A stretch of 64,000 nucleotides of DNA, taken from NCBI GenBank assembly GCA_005406025.1, contig BGZK01002035.1:1-64000 (forward strand), in the 5' to 3' direction. Positions 34,493 through 44,807 of the stretch are shown piece after piece (position 1 is the first letter of the stretch; each line of letters starts with the position of its first letter). A program made the translations under genes and the position numbers. The notes under the pieces are model-generated. The model searched no databases and had not been told where the DNA came from. It worked only from the letters and a program-made list of their open reading frames with translations. This stretch comes from Eumeta japonica. Taxonomy: Eukaryota; Arthropoda; Insecta; Lepidoptera; Psychidae.

Positions 34493-35090
34493 GTAAAGTG
34501 AAAGGCGCGCAAGGTACGTTGTTCAGAAAAAACGTAACACTTTTGAGTTAACGCTTCTATTCATTTCACTCCTCGTAACATTTCCATACCGAGGGCCTCA
34601 TATGAAAATCGATTTTTAAGGAGTTAATTCCAAAAAATATTTTGTTAAGTGGCAAACGATGTTATTTTTAGAAAGTGTACAATTGGCAAAATAATGAATA
34701 AAAAATAATTAGCTACAAAAAATAAGCACGTAGATCGTGCAAGTGCCGCCCGTCGGCCTGACCCGCCCACACTGACTAGTCGCAACTTTCACGTTACTTT
34801 CCAGAAATAAAGCCTATCACGAATTTGAGGCTGACGAGCGAAGTGAGGAACTTGCGCCGAAACTATAGGGAAAAATTGTGTTCGAGCTAAGAGTGCATTT
34901 CTGAAACATTTATTGATTTTTTTTTGTTTCGAAATATTTTAATAAAATTATGAGTTACGTAAATGGAACATATTTTTAACACCAATTAGTGACTTCACCC
35001 CATTTTCATTGATCAGTTGTTGGTAACTTATTACTTGATAAAGAAAATAAAAGCACTGCGCGATAACGGCAACAGAGATTGACTTTGATT
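34493..35090. other. No gene; GC-richer patch
   Basis: 34730-34870 contains 'GCCGCCCGTCGGCCTGACCC' and 'GACGAGCGAAGTGAGGAACT'. The latter resembles the 21.84 kb 'CGAGCGAAGCGAGG' relic. No gene. Confidence 0.35.
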
Positions 35091-35390
35091 GAAAAATATT
35101 CAACATTCGATATTTCAAGGGTCAAAGAAACTTGTTTCATATTTCCTATATACACTTTATTGATGAAGTGGCCGATTCGCTTATTATTCACATAAATATT
35201 GTTGTTGAGTGAGGATTGATAACCTTACTGCTTAGGCACACCCTACCATACCTTTTTATATCAAATTGAAGAATCCCCCCACGCTGGACCAGTGCTGGTC
35301 GAGATCAACGCGATGACTACATCCGCGACTGACCGATTAACGTGCTATACACACGAGGCACGAAATGAAAGATTAAGTGAAAAAATCATA

Positions 35391-35440
35391 GTTAAGAGTT
35401 GCTTTGAATTGGTAGCTTTCGATTCAAAGCAACTCTTAAC
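35391..35440. repeat. Perfect 19-bp hairpin in family B copy 2
   Basis: Arm GTTAAGAGTTGCTTTGAAT (35391-35409), 12-nt loop, then the exact reverse complement (35422-35440). In copy 1 the corresponding place keeps only a short GCTTTCA/TTGAAAGC pair (about 6727-6762). Confidence 0.9.
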
Positions 35441-35456
35441 CACTGGAATACCACCA

Positions 35457-35522
35457 CTCTAATAATTCTATAAATATAACTTACTTTGGTTAAATTAAGG
35501 TCTATTTATAGAATTATTAGAG
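35457..35522. repeat. Perfect 20-bp hairpin in family B copy 2
   Basis: Arm CTCTAATAATTCTATAAATA (35457-35476), 26-nt loop containing AACTTACTTTGG, then the exact reverse complement (35503-35522). Copy 1 has CCCTAAAGT/ACTTTAGGG around the same AACTTACTT core. Confidence 0.9.
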
Positions 35523-35837
35523 ATAGTCACAACATCCCAAGATAATATTTGGAGAATGTGATGTTTTTCAGTTTCTTTCGTCCATTTTTTGTAAAATTGT
35601 GTTATTGAGGCATGATTCAAAATAACTTTACATCGTAAAATAATGTAATTTGTTAAATTAAACAAAATCACAATGTTACTGTGGTAGGTAAATATTATTC
35701 GTTCTCCATGAAAAGTCTACGAATTCTGAAGTGACATCAGGTCAAGTTAGTGGACATTTTCGGGTGAACTTTGAAAAGTCAACATTTAGTTTTCTCTAAA
35801 TAAATTTATAGTAATAATATAAACTTCCGCCTATTTC

Positions 35838-36262
35838 CCAGAACGGTTAACAAAGACTATAGATTTTTACATCGTACAATCTTTGCTTATCTCTCTTGTT
35901 TCACTGACATCCATAAATCTTTTCATGCAAGTTCAGGTCCTTAAACCTCGGCCCTTTTTTTAATATGCCACCAATTTCATCTACATGGAATTTTGTAGTG
36001 ACCTTTGTTAACCCTTCCAGCACACGCATTCGCTCTATAGATTTGTTTTGTCAACTCTAGTGAGTACATCTTTTTTCAAACCACACCACTCTCTAATATC
36101 ACTGTTCCTACATCCACCTTTCAAAGATGCTCCACACATACTGCGCAGGGATCGCATCTCCACCCCAGTAACTCTACTTCCACTTTTTTCTGCCATACTA
36201 TCTACCTTCTACCTTCTATATCTATCTTCACTACCTTACATAAGCATAGGGATCGGGACCCT
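35838..36262 (-). pseudogene. RTE-type LINE RT C-terminal relic (second copy)
   Basis: The minus strand gives 'GVEMRSLRSMCGASLKG', the conserved box of the RTE-like C-terminal region, followed by the 'VIL..V.W.EK' part. At the DNA level it parallels 13.37-13.90 kb (shared words: TCTCTCTTGTTTCACTGACATCCAT split over 35893-35915, TTTTTTCAAACCACACC). It contains no catalytic region. The 77-codon plus frame here is antisense. Confidence 0.7.
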
Positions 36263-36955
36263 ATTACGGATACCTAAATAAATTTGTCGTGGGGCACTTT
36301 CCCATTCATAATGGCATGCAAGGCCCAGCCATCAAAATCACCTTACATGATGATCCTTTCATTTCTGTCACATTTAAATACACATTTTGACTTTCTTGTT
36401 TTTGACGTCTTCGTATGAGCCTTAATATATATGATACACCAAAAAGTAGAACTGCAAGTTCCCGATTATTTAATTGACGAATCAAGAGAAAATGTTGATT
36501 GTAATTTAATTCTTTGTTGTGTTTTATTACTACCAAACCTTGATGTAAAATGTACCAGTCGCTATTAAAATCAAAATATAAATTTGAATCTTGTAATGAC
36601 AGGATAATGTTAAAGTTAATCTAGAAAATTCACACTCATATTCGTCTGTCAAGAAATTTCATCAATGGAAATTCAAAGCGGTTTATAGGACAACAAGGAA
36701 AGTGACAAAATATACTGTGCTGTGTTTTTGTAATATGTCTAATTTTCAACCTAGACTACATTTTCTAGCTTTTGATGGAAAACGCGACCTCGGTATGGAT
36801 TTGGCAAACGAATAGATTTTCCATATCACTCTACTATGTTTCATTAACTTGAACAAATGAATTTATTTGTATATGTAATGTACCTCATACAATGTAATTT
36901 GTAATGTGTACTGTAAACAAACTACGTGGCATTTTGTAGCGCGCACTTGTCATTT
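36263..36955. other. No gene seen
   Basis: AT-rich; a 76-codon minus frame without motifs. Confidence 0.4.
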
Positions 36956-36959
36956 ATTT

Positions 36960-37460
36960 TAAATACAAATATTCATCGGTATACGCTCGGTAAACTTCGG
37001 GACAATTCGAGTCGGGAGCCGTTAAAAGCCGAACGCGCGCACCGGGGCAGTCCCGCCGCAGCCCGCTTGACATGTGTACGGTTATTGCAAAATTCAATGT
37101 AATTATATAATTTTAAGGTATTTCTCTAAACAATATGTTTGCGTGTACACTGGTAGACATTAAACTGATTTGTTTCATCTTTGTGTGTCGTTATTTAAAT
37201 GATGAACCCACCGGCGCACGCTACAATTTTCAATTATCCATATCACAGCTCGCGCTCGACGTCCTTTCGCATTAATTGATGTGAAGCGAATTTATAAGTA
37301 TTTCCGGCATAATTTAAATGTTCCGATTGTTTCTATCCTAATTGATTCTGCGCATAACTTTACACTTTACCGAAAGGCGTAATGCGTCTAAACTAAACAA
37401 TTCGTCAAGTGCGAAAAGGGTTTCCACGCTGGGGTCTTGCAGCTGACACATTTCTTTGCG
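36960..37460. promoter_or_regulatory. GC-richer, non-repetitive stretch with a CpG cluster
   Basis: 37010-37080 is CpG-dense (AAGCCGAACGCGCGCACCGG, then AGTCCCGCCGCAGCCCGC). It is followed by sequence with homeodomain-type words (TTAATTGATG near 37272, TAATTGATT near 37339) and no match to the repeat families here. This is consistent with host regulatory DNA but is inference only. Confidence 0.3.
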
Positions 37461-38475
37461 CAGCGCGCTCTCTCCTCACTGTTACTGAATTATAGGAGAG
37501 AAAGAAAAAAAATATTAATGACAGTATTGAATTTGGATGTAATATAAAATAGTATTATGAAAATCGGAACAAAAACAACGCTATATTAAAGATGTTCCAT
37601 AGAACAGTAAGTAATAATTTTGTATTACGAAACCATAGACATTTCTCTACTTTCCATATGAATCTGTAATGTTTAGGCTTTTTAATATAAAAGCTTTTTT
37701 TATCTACATTTGAAAATGAAAAATCAACGGAAAGACCTCCATATTCGTTTGAACACACGACAACGGTAAATTGTTTCGCTTCTCTACCACAAAAACAAAT
37801 GTTAAACATGTACAATATATACAAAATAAATGGTTGGTCGCAATCTAAGTCAATATTGAGTCGCATGTTACAGCTTTTCCAAGATGGGATTGTTTAATTT
37901 AACTTTGAAAATTAAACTGTGCATTTCACTTCCCGTTTCATTCTAGCAAACATTATTGTTTACTTAAAACTGAAAAGGTAAGCAACGCGAACAGCATGCG
38001 CGGTTAATTATTTATGCTTTTGTAGCGTTTGTAATGCGAAGTTAGTAACTACATTAGCCACCTTTACAAGCGTATAAATCTTTGCATTCACGCGGCTAAA
38101 TTAAATGAGTTATTCAAATTAATCAATTATGTAATACTTGAGCCATTATATTGTCAATTTAACATTTAAAATTTCATCGAGCTATTGCTGAAATCGTCAA
38201 ATAGTATTTTTTCTATAGTTTTATATGTGTTACAAGCATTATTCTGTTTTAGCCATAGTTATAATGTAGAAAGTCTGTGGGTACACTCTGTGTTTAGGGT
38301 CATCCTTTCCCTTGGAGAGAATTTAAAAATATTTACCTGTGGGACAGAATTTAAGATTTTGCCTCGGACAATGTACACAGCATATTCCTAACACTCTAAA
38401 ATAAAAGAGCAATAAGTTCCTTGGGCGGTGCTTGCTGCCGATTTAATATTATGTGTGTCTCATTAAACTATTTTC
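37461..38475. other. No gene identified
   Basis: AT-rich, low in repeats. A 103-codon minus frame (37555-37866) has no domain I know. 37950-38140 is balanced, unique-looking sequence that could be conserved but shows no coding signal. Confidence 0.35.
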
Positions 38476-38479
38476 TTTC

Positions 38480-39195
38480 AATTGTCGGCTTTCGAACACG
38501 CCATTCGATTCTGATCCGCTTCACGTCTTTCGACGCAGTTTTTTAAGCAGCAAAAGACGACCGAGTATCAAATCCATTACGGAATTCACATGTTATTTTC
38601 AAAAACCCCTATTATTCGAATTTTTCAGCAACTATGTCTCTCGAATAAACTGAGTTAATTTATAACGATCGGTTATGTTTTCCTTTTTAAGGCAAATAGT
38701 TGGTTAGATTTTAGGAGTTGTGGGTATAGTAGTTTAAAAATATTTTTTGAAAACGATCTCGTTCAAACTAATAAACTGATTTTCATGCAATTTGCGGCAG
38801 TCTATGCAATTATTTAGGGACAGGAGTTGATTGTTTTTAGTATCGATCGGCAAAGTAGTTACAAAGTTATTAAAAAAAATCTAAAATTTTTGTGTTACAA
38901 TTCTTCAAAATCTACCCCGTGGAATTAATTCAATGTTTCTGGAAATTTAAGTTGAGTAGATCACTTTTGAAACCGCAAACTGCGTTTCGATTGGTTAATC
39001 TGTTTAAAAGTTATCAGGTTATCACGCACGCACACACACACATAAATATCACTCAAAAATAAACATAATAAATTTTTGAGACCCAGAAACGCAAAGAACA
39101 ATAAAAACTCAATTTTAAAAAATCGTAATGAAAACAGTAATTTCCCAATTTATGAAAATGTTCCTATTCTCATAGCAGAAAATTAAATAATAATA
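38480..39195 (+). repeat. Dispersed repeat family A, copy 3 (5'-truncated)
   Basis: Starts near 'GATTCTGATCCGCTTCACGT' and 'CGACGCAGTTTTTTAA' (compare copy 1 at 1850-1900). It runs through a CA tract (39025-39048) to the tail 'GAGACCCAGAAACGCAAAGA' and 'TTTCCCAATTTATGAAAATG'. It lacks the 'GACCCTGCAGTCAT' sub-blocks at its left. Confidence 0.65.
39025..39048. repeat. CA microsatellite inside family A copy 3
   Basis: CACGCACGCACACACACACA, in the position matching the CA/GT tracts of copies 1 and 2. Confidence 0.85.
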
Positions 39196-39414
39196 ATTTT
39201 AATAAAATAATTGTTCTGATTACTCTATATTATGGGATATTTTTTAAAACGTAGAAGAATTGAAGATTTCGCAATAAATATAACTAAAAAAAGATTCAAA
39301 ATGAAAATTAAAGAACGCCTTAAGCCTAGATAGCCTAGAGTAACCTGCACATAGATTTATTATGCATTATAGCCGTCTTAGAGAAAATCAGACGATATTC
39401 TGCAATGCGACTCA

Positions 39415-39960
39415 CACACGAAATCACCGCGAGCTCATTCTCACAACCTTAATTTCCCGCCCGTCGTCGCCGAAGCAAACGAACCACTATTCTATTAGGG
39501 CGGGCGGGGTGCGGGCCGGGCGGCCCGCCCCCGCCGCGGCGCCCGCCGGCCGTTCTTTACCAACAAACCAAATAAACTCGCCCCGGCTCTTAAGTAAAAC
39601 GTGTGCCGAATAAAGAAGTAATAGATTCTTGTTTTGCCCGTAAAAAGAGAAGAGGGAGCGGCCGGCGGGCGCGCTATCGATTAAGGTGTGCTCCTGCCCT
39701 GTTATTATATTCGGGGCCGTTTCCACCGGAAATCCAATACTCGTGCGGTATTAGAAATAAAATCCGGATAAATTCGCTCGCGCCCGAAACAGCCGCGGGC
39801 GCCCAGAGCGCCCCGGCGGCGGGAGGTTAACGCGCCCGTATCGATGTCGTCGAAGAGGTTAAGCGGTGGTCGACGGCTCCTCGTAACGGGCGGGCGGCGC
39901 GCGTTCCTTACCGCACGCTCATTACCGCGGATGTTGCACCTCGACGAGGAAAATTAAATT
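39415..39960. promoter_or_regulatory. CpG-dense island
   Basis: The most GC-rich stretch of the window: C/G runs at 39497-39555 (GGGCGGGCGGGGTGCGGGCC and so on), 39655-39675, 39778-39840 and 39885-39930, separated by AT-containing words such as ATCGATTAAGG. Frames of 75-83 codons cross it on both strands only because stops are rare in GC-rich DNA. It has no splice-bounded frame or known domain. The likely reading is a host promoter, enhancer or untranslated exon. Unlike the repeats, it has no second copy here. Confidence 0.4.
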
Positions 39961-40245
39961 GTGTTTCTTGATTACGGCTATTTTACAGACGGCAAATATT
40001 TATGAAAAAGGTACATACATATATACCATATATTCGGCGAGCGGAGCGGTGACACGGAATTCAACGGCAGGAGTACAGTTGAATAGTTCTTTAATATACT
40101 CTATCTGGTCTACACATAAGGGGAACGATACTGTGAAGAAAATATTTATATTTATTACTTATTCGATTGTCTAATAAAACTACCTCCTGGAAGGATATAT
40201 GATCATTTCATCAACCCGAGTAACCCGTAGTGGAATGAAAATTAA
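39961..40245. other. No gene seen
   Basis: A 71-codon frame (39959-40174) without known motifs. Confidence 0.35.
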
Positions 40246-40249
40246 AAGC

Positions 40250-40385
40250 AAGATGAGGAATATAATATAGACACGAGACCAGAACTGAAGGCAAAGACGG
40301 AATGAGGGTCGAGGTTAAAATCAAGTGTAGGACTGAGATTGAATCCAGAACTTGAACTAAATCGGAATTAGCAGAAGTATCCTAA
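40250..40385. repeat. Degenerate purine-biased tract
   Basis: 'AGACCAGAACTGAAGGCAAA', 'GGAATGAGGGTCGAGGTTAA', 'AGGACTGAGATTGAATCCAG', 'AACTTGAACTAAATCGGAAT': loose repeats of GGAATTGAG/GGTCGAG words. Same style as 47.9 and 59.2 kb. Confidence 0.5.
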
Positions 40386-40589
40386 TCAATATATTCATCG
40401 GGACAAGATTAATGCACGTTTTTTCTTTGTTTTTCGTTTTATAATAAATATTTTTGAATAAGTTTAGATAACATAATTTTATATTTTTCATAGAATAAGA
40501 AAATTTTGTTTGTGTGCGAAACACGTTTACTTACTCGTATTAACCTCTGATTCAAAGAAATAATATAATTCTATTGGTACTACATACAA

Positions 40590-40940
40590 TACGAAGCGAT
40601 AAGACGTCCGCGGTCGACGAAGGTCAGAAATAGGAAGGAACTAAAAAAATAATTCCAGCATTAGAAACGATACCTACCCACATCTAGATTGACATAGGTT
40701 ACCTTTTGTGAGGTTTCGCAAAGGTTACGATGTGTTTACGCGATGAAAGAGCGCGTCGAAAATTTTCTCCATTTTCCGAAATTTTCCACGTGTAACAATG
40801 GAACCGATAGGTATCCAGGGATACCCGGGCTCGCGTCTGCTGATCGGGAATAACATATCTAATATCTGTTTCGTGTCAACGGACGCAATGCGCGAGCGAG
40901 CAAATGGGTCAAGATTCCTGACCGAGCTGTTTCCATCCGA
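40590..40940. promoter_or_regulatory. Unique, balanced-composition stretch
   Basis: Contains GTCCGCGGTCGACG, GATGAAAGAGCGCGTCGAAA, TTTTCCACGTGTAAC (CACGTG near 40788) and GGGATACCCGGGCTCGCG. No repeat match and no coding frame. Possible conserved host element, inference only. Confidence 0.2.
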
Positions 40941-43165
40941 TGAAAATATTGCTCAGTCTGATGTCTTTCTGTAGCAAACGTTATCATACTATTTTTAATT
41001 AAGCCGTTATAAGGGAGTTGCATTGGAATCCGATAACAAAGTTAAATTTGTTTTTAACCAAAGCCAAATTAAATAGCACTTGCTTTGTGCCTCAGAGAGC
41101 ACACTCAGCTAAGGGAAGGTCGTCAGCTTTCTTACTAGGCCGGAATGTAGGTCTTAAGTTCCAAGGCCCTCAGTTTTAAAACAAAAAGATTATGGGAGAG
41201 TACGCCTCAGCGATGAGTGACATAAATTCCACATAACAGCAAGAATAATACAACAAATTTAATTTAACGTGAATTCGGATAAAAAATATGTTCCGAGTGT
41301 ATAAATTACTTTGAATCATGAAATTAAAACTAACAATAACAGTCATTTTTGATAAAAATTTACCTAAGCTACTGTAGGAGCACCATGGCACATGCTGGAC
41401 AAGAGAGATAGATACGATACTTAATTCTAGAATATTAAATAGAATTCTTATCGCTAGATTAGATATTTTATGCGTCAAAAGCTAGTGTCTCGTTTGTTAG
41501 GGAACAATGGATCCTAGACTGAAGACGATGGAAACCTTTTGTCGAATAAGCTTTTATCGTTTAGATATCTCGAGTATCTTGTCAATTTTAATTTATAACT
41601 TACATCCAGCGAGCCGAGTGTACTTCCTTTTTTTCCGATTTTGTAGTTCAAACTTTGAACGTCGCATACTATCTCCAAACTCGATTTGGTAAAAACCTAC
41701 TCGCCGACAAAAACTTTGAACGGATAGATTATTTCCACAGATTCTTGTCTTCTAACTTCGTAATAGTATTTAGCGATTAACAAGAATTAGTCAGGTACTA
41801 GAGGTTACCTAATTGGATTGGTCCGTTACCAAGAATAGCTTTTCGACTTCTTTATAATTAGACTTATTTGTGTTGGATTTTCCGGGTAAGATTCTTTGTA
41901 AATTTTTTTATTGCGTATTCAACAATGAAAACATTTACCTAAACGACGGCACTAATCTCTTCTCAATATCTACGACTAATTTGTGCTTGTGGTCATCTCA
42001 AAAGATAAGCGGGAAATATTATCGTCTTTAAGTGATAGCGACATAACATATACAAATACCAGACTCTGATTAGTAACGTATTATTAGCCAATATGAAGTG
42101 CAAAGTGAAAATTTATGATAGCTATTTGAAATAATTACTCTGCTACATATGGCGTTATTGTTCCCGAGATAATTCTGCTCGAAATTGCAAAATAGAAAGA
42201 AAAAGAATCTAGAGTGATCGATGTCATTGCATTTTCTAAAATATATTCATAATTTTTAAAAAATATTTATTGTATGCTGTATTTTACTGTCGCAAAAGAA
42301 TAATAAAAAAACGGCCGAGTGGGAGTCAAAACAGCCAAATTAACAAAGTACAATTTGCAATAGAGACCGTGCTTCTATTACATTTACGCCAACTGGTGAC
42401 TACAATTTACATCTGCGAGCGATAATGTTGGACTGTAACGTGTGCTTTAATGCTTACTTTTATACTTTTTTACGAAATGTCTTGATCGATGACGCCCTGT
42501 TACATCACAGAATATAAAAATTCATCGGCTCGGATGCTTAAAGTGAATCAGGCAGTAAAATTATAATGTTTTACAGAATAGCTGTGGTTCTTCGTGGAAA
42601 AACGTATAAAATCCTCGGAAGTCCAACTTAAATGGAGTACAACCGTAGTGGTTAAGTTTACTCTGCTTTTTAAATGCTTTGGTTGATAAATGCACGGATT
42701 CAAATATTTTTTCACCGTATAAATTGTTTGTATACCTCAAATGCGGTTGATTACTTCCAGTCGAAAATAGTACACAAGTATTTTTTTTCCACTTTTAATA
42801 ATTATTCCATTAACTGTTGCAATTTTTTTTTACCCGTTTACACACACATTTAATATCGAGGTGCGCAAATTTCAATAGTAGTACTGCCTCTAATTTCATG
42901 TCTGATTTACGTTGCTTTCAGCTCAAATTAAACAGGTACTGCACCGATCCTCATAAATTTGAAAATTTAATGTAAAAAACCGGGTACGAATCCTGGCCAC
43001 GAGTGAATTCTCTCATAAATATTTTATGAATTAAACAGAAACGCAGTAGGAGCCATGAATCATCACGTCAGAGCTGACGAATTTAAAGCTGGCGGTTAAA
43101 GCGCACCGTCTTTCAGGAGCGCCTTTGCCCGGTTGACCGTTATAAGCTGAAGAAATCATAATAGA
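40941..43165. other. No gene; scattered repeat heads
   Basis: 41080-41125 has 'GCTTTGTGCCTCAGAGAGCA', a faint copy of the SINE-like block seen at 50.6 and 57.4 kb. 42306-42330 has the family D head 'AAAAAACGGCCGAGTGGGAG'. The rest is AT-rich without features. The 100-codon minus frame at 41176-41478 has no domain. Confidence 0.4.
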
Positions 43166-43538
43166 CTGGATTTCGCTCGCAATTCCGCCCGCGTGGAAAT
43201 AGAATGGGTTCTTTAGTGTATCACACTGATCGATCGAGCCTTTCAGCCACGATCCAGGTCTCGCTCCCGTTCTCAGTCCTGATGCAGGTCGCGTTCTTGA
43301 TTCCGATTGCTGTCTCGATGCGAACGCCGGTTCTACCTTTGCCATTTTCATGCAGTTAAAAGTGCGAGTGAAAGCTGGTATCTTTACAAATTATATAATT
43401 TGTCCTATTTTGACATATAAGTTATAGCACTGTGAAGTTGCAGCAAAATTCATTTGATAGTTTTTGCATAAAATCTAAACAAACATCTATCCATACATCT
43501 TCACAAACTTTCGCGTTTCTATCGTAATATTAGCAGGA
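43166..43538 (-). mobile_element. Non-autonomous Helitron, 373 bp
   Basis: On the minus strand it begins TCCTGCTAATATTACG (43538 downward) and 'GCGAAAGTTTGTGAAGATGT', and ends '...CCACGCGGGCGGAATTGCGA' then 'GCGAAATCCAG' at 43166. This is the same end pair as the copies at 48.36 and 51.0 kb, with the terminal CTAG decayed to CCAG. Its interior includes a 'GTCTCGCTCCCGTTCTCAGT'-type degenerate tract (43240-43330). Confidence 0.65.
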
Positions 43539-43865
43539 TGTATTCGATACAAAGTTTTTGATAAGATCGAAAAGAAATACATATCTAAAGCTATAAAATT
43601 TATGTAGTCTGTGGAATATACACTTTATGATTTTACTCAGAATTTGCGAGAGGTGATAAATTTGGTGTGAAATTCAATAAAACTTATATTGGTTTCGATA
43701 ATTTATTCAAACTTAATATAAAAACATTGTCTATTTTTTCGACTACGTTAAATTATTACTATAGGTATTGCTAAGGTATCTACGTAGCCGTGGGACATAT
43801 TGAATATATTCCACAACTCACAAATAAAACAGTTTATAAGTAAAGTAATATATTACAAGAGTACA
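43539..43865. other. No gene seen
   Basis: AT-rich, no feature recognised. Confidence 0.4.
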
Positions 43866-43869
43866 AAAA

Positions 43870-44120
43870 TGGGCCGGCCCGAAAGGTAAAATACCACACT
43901 CAACAGCTTCTGCTGTTGGTTTTCGTCCCGTGAGAGTTCCAGTGGCCCATTTTTTTTCCATCACTCCACTACCCTTCCATCAGATATCCTATTCCTACCC
44001 AAGTGGTCGGTAACGTACTGATGACTCCTCTGGGGGTTGCGAGTCTCCATGGGCGAAGGTGATCATTCACTCACTGATGGCTCGCCTGCTAGTTTTACTC
44101 TTCGAATGTGCTATAAAAAA
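43870..44120 (+). repeat. Dispersed repeat family E, plus copy 2
   Basis: 'GGGCCGGCCCGAAAGGTAAA' (43870), 'GCTTCTGCTGTTGGTTTTCG', 'CAGATATCCTATTCCTACCC', 'GGGGGTTGCGAGTCTCCATG', 'GGCTCGCCTGCTAGTTTTAC', 'AATGTGCTATAA'. It parallels 28.98-29.22 kb along its length and keeps more of the left part. The 62-codon plus frame is incidental. Confidence 0.65.
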
Positions 44121-44540
44121 TATTTCTCTACTTTATACACGTTTTTTCTCAAACAATTTTTTGAACACGCTGATCTGAGAAATCCTTTGTTAATGTTAAA
44201 TCATGACTTTTTGTTTTTTTGTTAATAATGATATCGCATGATGCCAGAGTAGGATTGCTTAAGGATAGTTCACTAACTTTACCCTTAAATATAAAAGAAA
44301 TGACTGTCTGTTGTCTGTCCTGAACATTAACTAACACCAGAAAACAGGCAAACAAATGGCAACGTACACACTTGCCTTAAGTGTAGTTGTCTTTCGTTCT
44401 CGGAGTGAAATTATGTAAACTGGAGTCGTCTAGGAGAAAAAAGAATTCCCAGACACCGTGTATAGTTATATATCACAAAAATATACATGGGAGTGAGTGA
44501 CATGCCGCATGCGTCACAAACGGATGAATATGATCAACGA
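44121..44540. other. No gene seen
   Basis: No feature recognised. Confidence 0.35.
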
Positions 44541-44544
44541 TGAC

Positions 44545-44807
44545 TGATTGGCGCAATTGGTAGTGACCCGACTTGTTGCGCTGTGGGCGTGGTTTGATTC
44601 CCGCACAAGACAAACATTTATTTATTTATTTAAAAAATAATGTTCGTCTTGAATCTGGGTTTTTCTATGTATTCATAATTTACAAAAAAAGTGTATATGT
44701 CTTATATCAACTATGTAATACCCATAGTACAACTTTCGTTGCTTAATTTGGAACCAGATGGTGCTGCGTCAGTGTCCTAAGATATTATAAAATATATAAA
44801 AAAAAGA
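44545..44807 (+). mobile_element. tRNA-derived SINE
   Basis: The head has an RNA polymerase III A box-like TGGCGCAATTGG (44548-44559) and a B box-like GGTTTGATTCC (44591-44601) at tRNA spacing. The body contains (TTTA)n and 'GTTCGTCTTGAATCTGGGTT'. The tail 'TAATACCCATAGTACAACTT', then 'AACCAGATGG', ends at TATAAAATATATAAAAAAAA. This arrangement is a common lepidopteran SINE. The head does not fold as an intact tRNA. Confidence 0.75.

Larger units (their letters stand above)
35095..35800 (+). repeat. Dispersed repeat family B, copy 2
   Basis: Same order and orientation as copy 1: 'TATACACTTTATTGATGAAG' (35151), 'CACGCTGGACCAGTGCTGGT' (35281), 'TATAACTTACTT' (35475), 'CTGTGGTAGGTAAATATTAT' (35679) and 'GAAGTGACATCAGGTCAAGT' (35729). 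It contains two adjacent perfect hairpins, 35391-35440 and 35457-35522. Non-coding. Confidence 0.7.

Noticed and set aside
44545..44615. Possible true tRNA gene at the SINE head
   Set aside because: A and B boxes are present, but acceptor and anticodon stems do not pair, and a SINE body and A-rich tail follow.
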